Below, piece after piece: positions 21,533 to 29,959 of a stretch of 64,000 nucleotides of DNA (positions are counted from its first letter, which is position 1; the number at the start of each line of letters is the position of its first letter). The position numbers were made by a program, and so were the translations under genes. The notes below the pieces were generated by a model that was not told where the DNA came from, did no database searches, and was given only the letters and a program-made list of their open reading frames with translations. This stretch comes from Psychrobacter sp. UBA3962 (GTDB lineage: Bacteria > Pseudomonadota > Gammaproteobacteria > Pseudomonadales > Moraxellaceae), in NCBI RefSeq assembly GCF_002385225.1, contig NZ_DGDC01000003.1:130284-194283 (forward strand). The letters are read 5' to 3'.

Positions 21533-21861
21533 GCCATCCTAGTCGTAGATTTTTATTCAAGCTTGCAGGTCATCTTGGCATGACAGTCTCACAGCTATCA
21601 TCTGAGATGACATCGCAAGAACTGACAGAGTGGATGGCGTACGATAGATTTGACCCGATTGGAGGGTTTCGACAAGATTTGCAGACAGCGCATTTGTTAT
21701 ATGAAAAACGGGGTGGCGATGATAAAAACATTTCTGACTTCTTACCTGTTAACCCAAATCCAATGACTGACGAGCAGCGCGCAGAGCTTGAAAAGCAGAA
21801 ACGGATTGCTGAGTTGCAAGTTCAAACAGAGCAAATGATTGCTATGTTTGACAGTATGTAA
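21161..21861 (+). CDS. Tail assembly chaperone GT (programmed -1 frameshift product)
   Basis: Shifting back one base at 21520-21526 continues translation as LLSHPSRRFLFKLAGHLGM and then TVSQLSSEMTSQELTEWMAY, which is the classic T domain sequence of lambda-like GT proteins (LAGHLGMTV...ELTEWMAY). The conserved LAGHLG block lies upstream of the only ATG in the T frame (21580), so the T part cannot be a complete stand-alone gene. C-terminus is a helical ERAELEKQK-type tail. The two products act in a fixed ratio during tail assembly. Confidence 0.9.
21520..21526 (+). promoter_or_regulatory. Slippery heptamer A-AAA-AAC for -1 frameshifting
   Basis: In the zero frame the codons are GAA AAA AAC TCC TAA, giving the canonical X-XXY-YYZ heptamer 4 nt before the G stop codon. 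The -1 frame is open from here to 21861 and encodes the T domain. Confidence 0.92.
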
Positions 21862-21934
21862 TGCTATAGACAGCTGGTTATTTGTGATTTTTCGTACTAT
21901 GATTGAGCCTTTAATATTAATATTTGGAGGCTGA

Positions 21935-22849
21935 ATGTTGCGCAAAATTATAAATATCATACTTTACTTAATTGCAGCGTTTGTAGCCTTCATGGCTATA
22001 GCAATGATATTTGCAGCAAATGTGAATAATTTTAAAGCATTTGTTGTGCTAATAATATCGGCTGCTGTTTTTTTGCCAGAGGTGCAGGCCTCAATTAATA
22101 GGATGGTTGGAAAGAACATTAATGCCATTGCTTATATTTTTTTAGGGTTTGTTTTATTCATCTGTGGAATACTCATTGCTGCGGGGACCGAGTCACAAGT
22201 AAAAGGGTCGAAGAGCCCCGAAGCTATTGTCCAAGATAAAGAAGCTATCGAAGTCGAAGAAGACAGTAAAGATGCAACTGCCACCCGTAAAAAAGAGGAA
22301 GATATAGAGCCCTATCAGGATGTGGTGTATCGAATGACAAAAGATGAATATCCAAAGGCATATGAAGCATGGGGTGGAGAGTGGATTGAAAGGATTAATG
22401 ATAGCATGTTACCAGCTGTTAGAGCAGTAGATAAGAAAAGACAGTGTGACAAGCCTGTTATGATTAATTTATCAGAGCAAGAAAGTATTACTCAGCAAAA
22501 AGCCGTTTATTTCGTCGACTGCGAGAATGGCAGACGCTTCTACATAAATATAAACGATGTGAATGAAGGTAAAGACATATATACAGATGATGATGTCAAA
22601 CGGAGAGTAAAACGAGAAGAAAATTTACGATTAGCGGACTGCCAGATAACGATTAAAAATAGCCTAAAAAACCCAAGGTCGTTTGATATAGATATTAGTA
22701 CAGTTCAACATGGTTATGATGCAAGCAAAGAGCTGAACACCGTGAAATTTAGATTTTATGCTCAAAACGGTTTTGGAGCAGAAATAGCAAATATCGGCAA
22801 ATGTAGCTTTGATAAAGCAGGCTCTGTGGTCAACATAGATGTCCAGTAA
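21935..22849 (+). CDS. Membrane-anchored accessory protein (moron) within the tail operon
   Basis: 304 residues. Three hydrophobic segments (about 5-28, 34-49 and 64-83) precede an acidic linker (90-125) and a soluble domain (125-304) with paired cysteines (QCDKPV, FVDCENGRRFYIN, LADCQITIKN, GKCSFDK). It begins at ATG 21935 after GGAGGC and is followed by a terminator. No tail protein has this form, and it is inserted between the chaperone and tape-measure genes. A host-interaction role such as superinfection exclusion is possible. Family not recognised by name. Confidence 0.6.
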   Translation: MLRKIINIILYLIAAFVAFMAIAMIFAANVNNFKAFVVLIISAAVFLPEVQASINRMVGKNINAIAYIFLGFVLFICGILIAAGTESQVKGSKSPEAIVQDKEAIEVEEDSKDATATRKKEEDIEPYQDVVYRMTKDEYPKAYEAWGGEWIERINDSMLPAVRAVDKKRQCDKPVMINLSEQESITQQKAVYFVDCENGRRFYININDVNEGKDIYTDDDVKRRVKREENLRLADCQITIKNSLKNPRSFDIDISTVQHGYDASKELNTVKFRFYAQNGFGAEIANIGKCSFDKAGSVVNIDVQ

Positions 22850-22900
22850 AAATAAAATCGAACTACTCCACTGCCAAAATAAATGATTTTTATTTAGCCA

Positions 22901-22924
22901 AGCCCTCAATCGAGGGCTTTTTTT
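22901..22924 (+). terminator. Intrinsic terminator after the membrane moron
   Basis: AGCCCTC / GAGGGCT with a 4-nt loop and seven U. It isolates the moron from the tape measure gene and would have to be read through by late transcription. Confidence 0.85.
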
Positions 22925-22949
22925 ACGCCCGGAATAAGGAGTATTAACA

Positions 22950-25900
22950 TTGGGTAAAGTCTTATCACGCTTAGATATCTTACTGCATGCTAATACTGCT
23001 AATTACCGCCGCGATATCAAGCAAGCAACAAACGAGACCAAAGCAGAGCTAAAAAGCGTCTCCGATGCAGCAGTTGCAAGTGGCAAGAAGATTGATGCAT
23101 CACTTAACTCGTTACTTAATATGAAAAACGCTATTGCTGGCGTGGGTGTTGCTGCATTTGCATCATCTATCATAAGTACGGCTGATCAAATGCAGGATCT
23201 TGCTAGTAAGATTCGGATTAGCACTAACAGCACTGAAGAATATGTTGCAGTCATGCACCAGTTGCGAGATATCTCGCGCGAAAACGCAGCATCTTATGGA
23301 GCAACAGTTGAACTGTATGCTGATTCACGTAGGGCATTAAAAGAGCTTGGTAAATCACAGCAAGAGACTATTGATTTTACGAATAATTTATCTAAAGCAA
23401 TGCGCGTCGGTGGTGGCGAAGCACAGGCTCAAGCCGCTGCATTAACTCAGCTTGGTCAGGCTCTAGCATCAGGCGTTCTAAGAGGTGATGAATTTAACTC
23501 AGTTGCTGAGCAGGCGCCAGTTTTGCTTGATTTGCTTGCAAAAGAGTTAGACACAACGAGAGGAGCTTTGCGTAAATTAGCAGCCGATGGGGCGTTGACT
23601 TCAGATGTAATTTACAACGCTATATCATCAGCAACTGACGTTCTAGACGAAAAGATGTCTAAAGTGACAGTAACTCTCACTCAAGCAGTGGGGGTGTTTA
23701 AAGATCAGTATGCAATTTTTGTAGATGACATAGTTAACCAGAACACAACCATAGGTCAGAACCTGGGTCAAATGGTATTAGTCGCCGCTGATAACTTTGC
23801 AACACTAGCCAAGGCAGGTATAGCGGTCAGTGGCGTGTGGCTAGCAAACACAGTGGCAAGCTCAGGCCTAACAAAGTCAATAGCGGGGCTGGTGGGCGCA
23901 CAAGTAGCGTCAGCAAAAGCCGCGGTCACAAATGCTATGAGCACTCAGAGTCAAATAGCAGCAATTAATAAATTGCACACAAACATGATGTTACTGCGCA
24001 TGACTAAGACGCATTACATCGCATTAGCAAAGCAAGCTGTCGCAAGTACCGTGGCGTACACTCGCTCATTGGCTGGGCTGGCTAGCGGCTTTAATGCATC
24101 AACTGCGGCAGCTGCTATGCACAATAGAGCGATAGCAGCGGGCAATGCAACAAAAAAAGTTGCTGTAGCAAGTACCATGCTTGCGACAAGTGCAACCAGG
24201 AGTATGGGCAACGCGCTTAAGTCTGTTGGCAGTATTATCACCAAGCATCCTCTTATGATAGTAGCTGCGACGTTGTCAGCAATTGTCGTGCAGACACACG
24301 GCCTACAAGGTGCCCTGAATAGTCTAGGCGATGCGTTAAGCGTTGTTGGCATCTTATTTACTGACATGGTCTCAGTGGGAGTCAACGGCATTGGCTGGCT
24401 GTGGGATAGCACTACCAACTTTTTAAACAGCCTTATGGGAGACTCTCAGACTGCAACCGAAACATCTGGTGGTTATTTTGCGACTCTATTCGCCGGCACT
24501 GAAGGCGGGTTTGTTGGCATGTTGCAAGTAGCTGCTAGTGTCTTTGATGACATCCTATCTGCAGTAGTGGCTTTTGCTCGCATGAGCTGGACAAATCTAA
24601 ACCAGTTTGTCATTAGTGTGAAGAACGCTTTTAAAAGCATGGGAAATCTAGCTCTAAGTGTGTTTGATGCAATGGTTAACTCTGCTTTCAGCAGGATTAA
24701 CTTTGTCTTGAGCGGGATTAATTTAGTCAAGAAGGCTGCTAGTTCAGTCCAAGGATTCTTTGGAGGGGATAGTAGTTATACGCCTATTGACTTGTTGCCA
24801 GCTTATAAGTCTCAAAGATACGCTTATGAAGACACCAACTATGTTGGTTACACAGAGTCGTACACTCAAATCACTGCCGCTAGAAGCTTGACTGACAGCG
24901 CAATCGCTCGACAAAAAGACATTAAAACAAACGCAGACGCTGCAAGAGACGCGTTAAATAAAACTGGAGTAGCTGCTGAACAGGCTGGAGAATCTGCCAA
25001 GAAAGCGGCCGACAAGGCGAACAAAGGTCTTAAAAATGTCAAAAAAGGTCTGACGGATGCTGAAAAAGCAGCTCAAGCTCTTTATAGGTCTTTCCTGAGC
25101 GCAGAAGCTGAGCTTAGAAAGTCTATCTTCATGCTGGACCCGCAGACAACTTTTAGCGAACTGGCTTACGATCTATCAGATGCAACAAACGAGATGTCGA
25201 AGTTTGATGAGCAAATGAAGCAAGTTTTACGCTCGCTCGCTAAAACCAAAGATATAAAACAATTCAATAATCAAATGAGAGATGCTGACGAGGAGATTGG
25301 AAGAGAAATTGAATTGTTGCGCGCTACTAATGATCTTGAGCGTGAGCGCCTCACAATCCAGTATGAAATACAAGACGAGCTTAAAAAATACCAGTCTCTA
25401 AAAAATGCTGGGCTAACCGCTGATTACAATGCAATTGAGACGCGATTAAAATATTTAGAAGCTGACAAGCTGCAATTACTACACTACCAGACAATCGATT
25501 CTGTAGCTAAAGACTTGGAAGGTACGATAAATGATTTATATCGACAAACTGCATTGCTTGATAATGACAGCCCTGTCGAAGCGCTACTGTACGACCTCAA
25601 AGCGTCTGGAAAATTGGCGAACGCAACAGAAGAGGAAATGCAGAATCTAACCAGTGCTGTCAATGCCGCTAGAGATGCATACGAAGCGTTTACACAAGCA
25701 AAATTAGCTAGCGAAATAAAGCTAGAAGTACGTAATAGCGCGGCACAACTCCGTACAGAGTTGCTTGATTATGCAACACCAGGCACGACTTATGATCAGA
25801 ATGACAAATTGCTAGCCGACTCACTTGAGAAACTGCGACAAGCTCGAGAGCTAGAGCAGATGCAGCAAGATGAGTATGACAGACTTGCTGAGATAGCAAA

Positions 25901-26513
25901 AAAACGTCATTACGACAAAATGATCGAGCTGAATCAGATGTATGCTAGCGACACACTAACGTCTATGGTCGGTATGACTCGAACGTTATTTAGCGAACAA
26001 TCAAGCGCATATCGCTTTATGTTTGCAGCACAGCAGTCATTTGTAATGGCGAGCGCTGGCATGAATATGTATGAGGCTTGGGGTGACATGATGGCTCAGG
26101 GCGTAAGCTTACCCGACAAATTAGCTGGAGCTGCAACAATTGTTGCAGAATTCGGGAAAATTATCTCAGCAGCAAGCTCATTAACTCTTGATTTGCCGGG
26201 CTACCGCGGCGGTGGCTTTACCGGAGCTGGACGTGTGAATGAAGTCGCGGGACTTGTGCACAGAGAAGAATTTGTCGCAAACGCTGGCGTGACTCGTACG
26301 TATCGACCTGAATTGGAAGCTATGCACAACGGAACCTACAAGCGCAACAGTGGCAACACTAATATCAATGTGAGCGTTAAAGTCGAAAGTAATGGTCAGA
26401 GCACAGTTGAGTCGAATCAGCAATTGGGCAAACAGCTTGGCGCGGGGCTTGTCGAGAAGATTAAGCAGGTCTTGGTGCAAGAGAGTAAGCCTGGGGGTTT
26501 GTTATATGCTTAA
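22950..26513 (+). CDS. Tape measure protein
   Basis: 1187 residues from a TTG start (AAGGAG 8 nt upstream). The tape measure domain is clear at about 15-230 (VLLHANTANYRRDI-type start, LASKIRISTNSTEEY, LGQALASGVLRGDEFNSVAEQAP, LRKLAADGALTSDVIYNAI). Central hydrophobic stretches (about 330-540) are followed by long helical repeats; the C-terminus carries GYRGGGFTGAGRVNEVAGLVH, typical of such proteins. It fixes tail length and helps DNA entry. Largest gene in the late operon after gpJ. Confidence 0.93.
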   Translation: MGKVLSRLDILLHANTANYRRDIKQATNETKAELKSVSDAAVASGKKIDASLNSLLNMKNAIAGVGVAAFASSIISTADQMQDLASKIRISTNSTEEYVAVMHQLRDISRENAASYGATVELYADSRRALKELGKSQQETIDFTNNLSKAMRVGGGEAQAQAAALTQLGQALASGVLRGDEFNSVAEQAPVLLDLLAKELDTTRGALRKLAADGALTSDVIYNAISSATDVLDEKMSKVTVTLTQAVGVFKDQYAIFVDDIVNQNTTIGQNLGQMVLVAADNFATLAKAGIAVSGVWLANTVASSGLTKSIAGLVGAQVASAKAAVTNAMSTQSQIAAINKLHTNMMLLRMTKTHYIALAKQAVASTVAYTRSLAGLASGFNASTAAAAMHNRAIAAGNATKKVAVASTMLATSATRSMGNALKSVGSIITKHPLMIVAATLSAIVVQTHGLQGALNSLGDALSVVGILFTDMVSVGVNGIGWLWDSTTNFLNSLMGDSQTATETSGGYFATLFAGTEGGFVGMLQVAASVFDDILSAVVAFARMSWTNLNQFVISVKNAFKSMGNLALSVFDAMVNSAFSRINFVLSGINLVKKAASSVQGFFGGDSSYTPIDLLPAYKSQRYAYEDTNYVGYTESYTQITAARSLTDSAIARQKDIKTNADAARDALNKTGVAAEQAGESAKKAADKANKGLKNVKKGLTDAEKAAQALYRSFLSAEAELRKSIFMLDPQTTFSELAYDLSDATNEMSKFDEQMKQVLRSLAKTKDIKQFNNQMRDADEEIGREIELLRATNDLERERLTIQYEIQDELKKYQSLKNAGLTADYNAIETRLKYLEADKLQLLHYQTIDSVAKDLEGTINDLYRQTALLDNDSPVEALLYDLKASGKLANATEEEMQNLTSAVNAARDAYEAFTQAKLASEIKLEVRNSAAQLRTELLDYATPGTTYDQNDKLLADSLEKLRQARELEQMQQDEYDRLAEIAKKRHYDKMIELNQMYASDTLTSMVGMTRTLFSEQSSAYRFMFAAQQSFVMASAGMNMYEAWGDMMAQGVSLPDKLAGAATIVAEFGKIISAASSLTLDLPGYRGGGFTGAGRVNEVAGLVHREEFVANAGVTRTYRPELEAMHNGTYKRNSGNTNINVSVKVESNGQSTVESNQQLGKQLGAGLVEKIKQVLVQESKPGGLLYA

Positions 26514-26844
26514 AACATTCACATGGTCCGTTGACATGGGCCCTAGCGCCCAAACATCACACCGTGTTGGCAGAAACCAGTTCGGTGATGGCTACGCTCA
26601 AAAATTTAAGATGGGCATAAACAATAAAACAAAGAACTGGTCTGGCACAAAAAAGGGAGACTACAGAACAATCATCAAACCGATTATTGATTTTCTAGAC
26701 GAGCATGAAGGCTACCTGCCTTTTTTGTGGACCGACCCGCACGGCGAGACTCGGCAATACACTTGCTCAGATTATCCCGTAGTCCAAACAAAAGCCAATC
26801 ACTGGCAAATTACGCTTAATTTTGAGCAAAATCACAGCGTTTAA
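26506..26844 (+). CDS. Minor tail protein M-like
   Basis: 112 residues from ATG 26506, overlapping the tape measure end by 8 bp. TFTWSVDMGPSAQTSHRVG, QFGDGYAQKFKMGIN and FLWTDPHGE, YTCSDYP are the conserved phage_min_tail features of gpM. It is part of the tail tip complex. A longer open frame runs upstream through the tape measure gene but is shadow sequence. Confidence 0.9.
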   Translation: MLKTFTWSVDMGPSAQTSHRVGRNQFGDGYAQKFKMGINNKTKNWSGTKKGDYRTIIKPIIDFLDEHEGYLPFLWTDPHGETRQYTCSDYPVVQTKANHWQITLNFEQNHSV

Positions 26845-26864
26845 CCCCTCTTAATCAACCATAC

Positions 26865-26895
26865 GCCCCACAGCTATCAGCTCGGGGCTTTTTTT
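26865..26895 (+). terminator. Intrinsic terminator before the fibre gene
   Basis: GCCCC-14 nt-GGGGC stem (inner AGCT pairs extend it), then seven U. It lies between gpM and the fibre gene. Confidence 0.8.
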
Positions 26896-26907
26896 GGAGC
26901 AAATAAA

Positions 26908-27831
26908 ATGGCGATAAAATTACCAGACCCAGGCAACGGCATTCCCGAGCAAAAAACCGGCAATGACGAATGGACTAACATGAAGATTGTGCGCGATAAC
27001 TTTGCTGATCAGAGTAATGCAGCTAGTAAGCTTGTGGGATCAGCATCAGGTCAAGTACCTCTAAACAGTCATCTAGGTACAGCTTCTAAGGTGAATGTTG
27101 GTACAAGTGATGGTCAAATTCCGTTAGCTGAGGACATACAAGCAGTAGCGTTTGGGCGTACCATCGAGAGTGCACCAGAGGGAGTTGATGCCGCAAACTT
27201 AAAAAAGGGTTTTATTTACACAAATGCCAACACAACAGGGCTTCCACCGCAAATAACATCGAGTTATCTTGGCGTTTTAAACACTTTTGCAGGATATTAC
27301 AGTTCCGCAGGCCCGACAGATAGTCAGTATTTCTACTCCTACTTTGACGACAATATTTATTTTAGAGGTCGGAGGTTTAGAGACGCTGCATATCGAGATT
27401 GGAGGCTTATCTACCACTCGGGCAACACAACAAAAGACTCCGCAACAGGCTTTTTAAAAGTATCAAGCCCCGTCTTGCATGTGTATAACGATAGCATCAC
27501 TAAGATACATGAAGCAGAACAGCTAGATATTACAGTTGAAAAGAAGAGTGTGGGTCACTACGAGATACATGGTACTACTGGACTGCGTAAGAATGATGGT
27601 TGGTTTATGTCACCACCTCGTGATGTTCACGGAAACGTGCTTTGCATGGTTGATATTGAAGAAAAAGATGGTGTTGTTATCTTGAGAACATACAAGAAGA
27701 AGTTTGATTTTGAGACAGTGTCAATCGTGCATGATTTTGATAATCCGATGGATATCCCAGACGGGGTTTGTGTTGAGTTCCGCTTCAATGACTTACCACA
27801 AGACGAGGTGCTAGATGAGCCAGCTATCTAA
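26908..27831 (+). CDS. Tail fibre-like protein
   Basis: 307 residues. The N-terminus (GNDEWTNMKIVRDNFADQSN) and middle (short Gly/Ser-rich repeats, YFYSYFDDNIYFRGRRF) fit a receptor-binding fibre. The C-terminal third (SPVLHVYNDSITKIHEAEQL, VGHYEIHGTTGLRKNDGWF, PPRDVHGNVLCMVDI) is a known phage tail-fibre C-terminal domain. Inserted between M and L, downstream of its own terminator, and overlapping gpL by 17 bp. It is probably the host-range determinant with gpJ. Confidence 0.72.
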   Translation: MAIKLPDPGNGIPEQKTGNDEWTNMKIVRDNFADQSNAASKLVGSASGQVPLNSHLGTASKVNVGTSDGQIPLAEDIQAVAFGRTIESAPEGVDAANLKKGFIYTNANTTGLPPQITSSYLGVLNTFAGYYSSAGPTDSQYFYSYFDDNIYFRGRRFRDAAYRDWRLIYHSGNTTKDSATGFLKVSSPVLHVYNDSITKIHEAEQLDITVEKKSVGHYEIHGTTGLRKNDGWFMSPPRDVHGNVLCMVDIEEKDGVVILRTYKKKFDFETVSIVHDFDNPMDIPDGVCVEFRFNDLPQDEVLDEPAI

Positions 27832-28627
27832 TGACCTCCAAAAACTCTCAGTTTCGGGTCTCGTTACGCTTTATGAGTTAGATGCAACTCAATTGGGTGG
27901 TGACATTTACCGTTGGCATGGTCACATAAGTCATCAAGACTGGGTGTATATTTTTGAGCATGCAAGCAAAAAGCAGTATGCGGACAAAACCAAATACACA
28001 AAGCCAATCGCCAAAGACGAAGTGCATAAAAGAAATATAATCTGGCAGGGCAAGACGTTCACTCCAATGCCTATAAGTGCAGATGGGCTTGAGGTGCGTG
28101 GGGATAGTAGGCCGTCATCACCGTCTTTAGCAGTTGCTAACATGATTGACGGCCAAGCTGGGGCAATAGGCATACTATGCGCTTACTTTAACGACTTTGT
28201 TGGAGCCAAGCTTAAGGTAATCCGTGTGCTCGCTAAATATCTTGATTCTGCTAATTTTGCGGACGGCAACCCTTCAGCTGACCCTACTCAGTTTAGTTTT
28301 CAGAACTGGGAAATCAATAAGAAGTTGCGCGAATCGCTTAGCGAGAAATCAAGCGAAGTTGTCTTTGAGTTGAGCACACCGCTTACTGCGCAAAATCAAA
28401 AAATACCGGCTCGCACTATCACAAAATACTGTGATTGGTGCGTCAAAGGTAAATACCGAGGTGAGTCGTGCGGCTATACGGGTGCGGCTATGTTTACTGA
28501 AGACGGCAAGCCTACAGACAACCCCGCGCTTGATAAGTGCGGTGGCCTTATTAAAGACTGTAAGCTCCGATTTGGCGAAAACCAGCCACTAAGACATGGC
28601 GGGTTCGCATCGTCTCGTATCAGCTAA
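27815..28627 (+). CDS. Minor tail protein L-like (iron-sulfur cysteine cluster)
   Basis: 270 residues. The C-terminal region shows CDWCVKGKYRGESCGY, followed by DKCGGLIKDCKLRFG, the phage_tail_L cysteine pattern that binds a [4Fe-4S] cluster in lambda gpL. The N-terminal half has LVTLYELDATQLGGDIYRWH. Tail tip component; the order M-L-K-I-J is preserved, with the fibre inserted. Confidence 0.9.
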   Translation: MSQLSNDLQKLSVSGLVTLYELDATQLGGDIYRWHGHISHQDWVYIFEHASKKQYADKTKYTKPIAKDEVHKRNIIWQGKTFTPMPISADGLEVRGDSRPSSPSLAVANMIDGQAGAIGILCAYFNDFVGAKLKVIRVLAKYLDSANFADGNPSADPTQFSFQNWEINKKLRESLSEKSSEVVFELSTPLTAQNQKIPARTITKYCDWCVKGKYRGESCGYTGAAMFTEDGKPTDNPALDKCGGLIKDCKLRFGENQPLRHGGFASSRIS

Positions 28628-28635
28628 GGTGAATC

Positions 28636-29403
28636 ATGAAACTGACTAAAAAAGCAAAAGACGCAATCATTGAGCATGCAAAGCAATGCTACCCACGCGA
28701 ATGTTGCGGCCTCATCATTAATCGTCAGTATGTACCATGCAATAATATTGCCAGTCGTTCAGAGGATTTTGTGATTGACCCGCGTGACTTGGTAAAAGCA
28801 GAAGAGCTTGGTAAAGTGCAAGCGATTGTACACAGTCATCCAGACGGCACTTGTCAGCCTTCTTTAGTTGATAATCAAAACATTGATAAGCATGGCGTAC
28901 CGTGGGTTATTGTCGGATATCCTGAAATTGAATTTGGTATCTATTACGAGGGTGTCAAACAGCCACTTATCAATCGTCAGTATGTTCATGGCGAATTAGA
29001 TTGCTTTACTATCATCAAAGACTACTATGAGCGTGAGCTTGATATTACGCTTGATGATTTTGAGCGCGTTGACCGCTGGTGGGAAACGGCAGAGTCCAGT
29101 CTGTATCTTGATAACTATAAATCACAAGGTTTCATCGAGGTTGATGAATTACAACGTCACGATATTATTTTATGTGCTGTGCAACCCACTAAGCAAGTAA
29201 ACCACGCTTTAATATACTTGGGTGATGACGGCAGTCTAAAATCAGAAGATACCGAACCTTGCATTGGTGATCATATCATTTTGCATCATCCGTATGGCAG
29301 ACGCTCAAAACGTGAGATTTATGGTAATGCCTGGCAAGGTCGTACAGCCTTAATCATTAGACATAAAACTTTATTTGGTGATGAGAATGCTGAAAAAGAT
29401 TGA
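28636..29403 (+). CDS. Tail tip protein K-like (JAB/Mov34 peptidase plus NlpC/P60)
   Basis: 255 residues. The N-terminal Mov34/JAMM half has VHSHPDGTCQPSLVDNQNID (H-S-H-P...S...D). The C-terminal NlpC/P60 half has GELDCFTIIKDYYE with the catalytic Cys and VNHALIYLGDD with the His. It is the tail assembly protein K, with peptidoglycan hydrolase features. Overlaps the gpI gene. Confidence 0.92.
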   Translation: MKLTKKAKDAIIEHAKQCYPRECCGLIINRQYVPCNNIASRSEDFVIDPRDLVKAEELGKVQAIVHSHPDGTCQPSLVDNQNIDKHGVPWVIVGYPEIEFGIYYEGVKQPLINRQYVHGELDCFTIIKDYYERELDITLDDFERVDRWWETAESSLYLDNYKSQGFIEVDELQRHDIILCAVQPTKQVNHALIYLGDDGSLKSEDTEPCIGDHIILHHPYGRRSKREIYGNAWQGRTALIIRHKTLFGDENAEKD

Positions 29404-29959
29404 GCTACACGGAGTATTGGCTGACAAATTTGGCAAATACTTTGAACTAGACGTAGCAACCCCGCGCGAAGCATGCGAAGCCTTAAGTTATCAAATACCA
29501 GGCTTTAGAAAGTTTATGAAGACCGCTCATGATAGCGGTCTTTTTTTTGCTGTGTATAACGATGACAACAATATCGGACCTGAAGAGATTGAGCAGCAAA
29601 CAGGGGCATCTATCATTCGCATCGTCCCCAAGATTATCGGCTCAGGTGGTGACTCATTGGGGATTTTGCAAGTGGTGGCAGGCGTAGCTCTTATTGGGCT
29701 AAGTTTTACGCCATTTGGTGCCCCTTTTTCAAGTGCATTGATGGGAGCAGGTGCAGGGCTATTGTTGGGGGGTGCAACAACGCTATTAATGCCTACACCA
29801 AAAATCGACCCGCGAGACCCTAGCGAGAATAAGCCAAATTACGGCTATGGCGGGGCGGTCACAAGTGTTAAATCCGGTAACTGCGTACCATTACAGTATG
29901 GCCGTGGCCGCATTGGCGCGCATCTACTAGGCGGTATGAGTGTAAGCGAGGACACATAA
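29387..29959 (+). CDS. Tail assembly protein I-like
   Basis: About 190 residues from ATG 29387 (LKKIELHGVLADKFGKYFEL is the usual start); GTG 29378 or ATG 29381 cannot be excluded. The C-terminus has two hydrophobic stretches (LGILQVVAGVALIGLSFTPF, then a Gly-rich ALMGAGAGLLLGGATTLLMP) and YGGAVTSVKSGNCVPLQYG. A perfect terminator-like hairpin lies inside at 29519-29548. Needed to assemble the tail tip with K and J. Confidence 0.88.
   Translation: MLKKIELHGVLADKFGKYFELDVATPREACEALSYQIPGFRKFMKTAHDSGLFFAVYNDDNNIGPEEIEQQTGASIIRIVPKIIGSGGDSLGILQVVAGVALIGLSFTPFGAPFSSALMGAGAGLLLGGATTLLMPTPKIDPRDPSENKPNYGYGGAVTSVKSGNCVPLQYGRGRIGAHLLGGMSVSEDT
29519..29548 (+). terminator. Terminator-like hairpin inside gene I
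   Basis: AAGACCGCT-CATGAT-AGCGGTCTT, a perfect 9-bp stem with a 6-nt loop, followed by six more T beyond the stem. It lies in the middle of an essential tail gene, in sense orientation. Confidence 0.75.

Noticed and set aside
21580..21861. Independent T gene starting at ATG 21580
   Set aside because: The conserved LAGHLG sequence lies before this ATG and can only be made by frameshifting from G.
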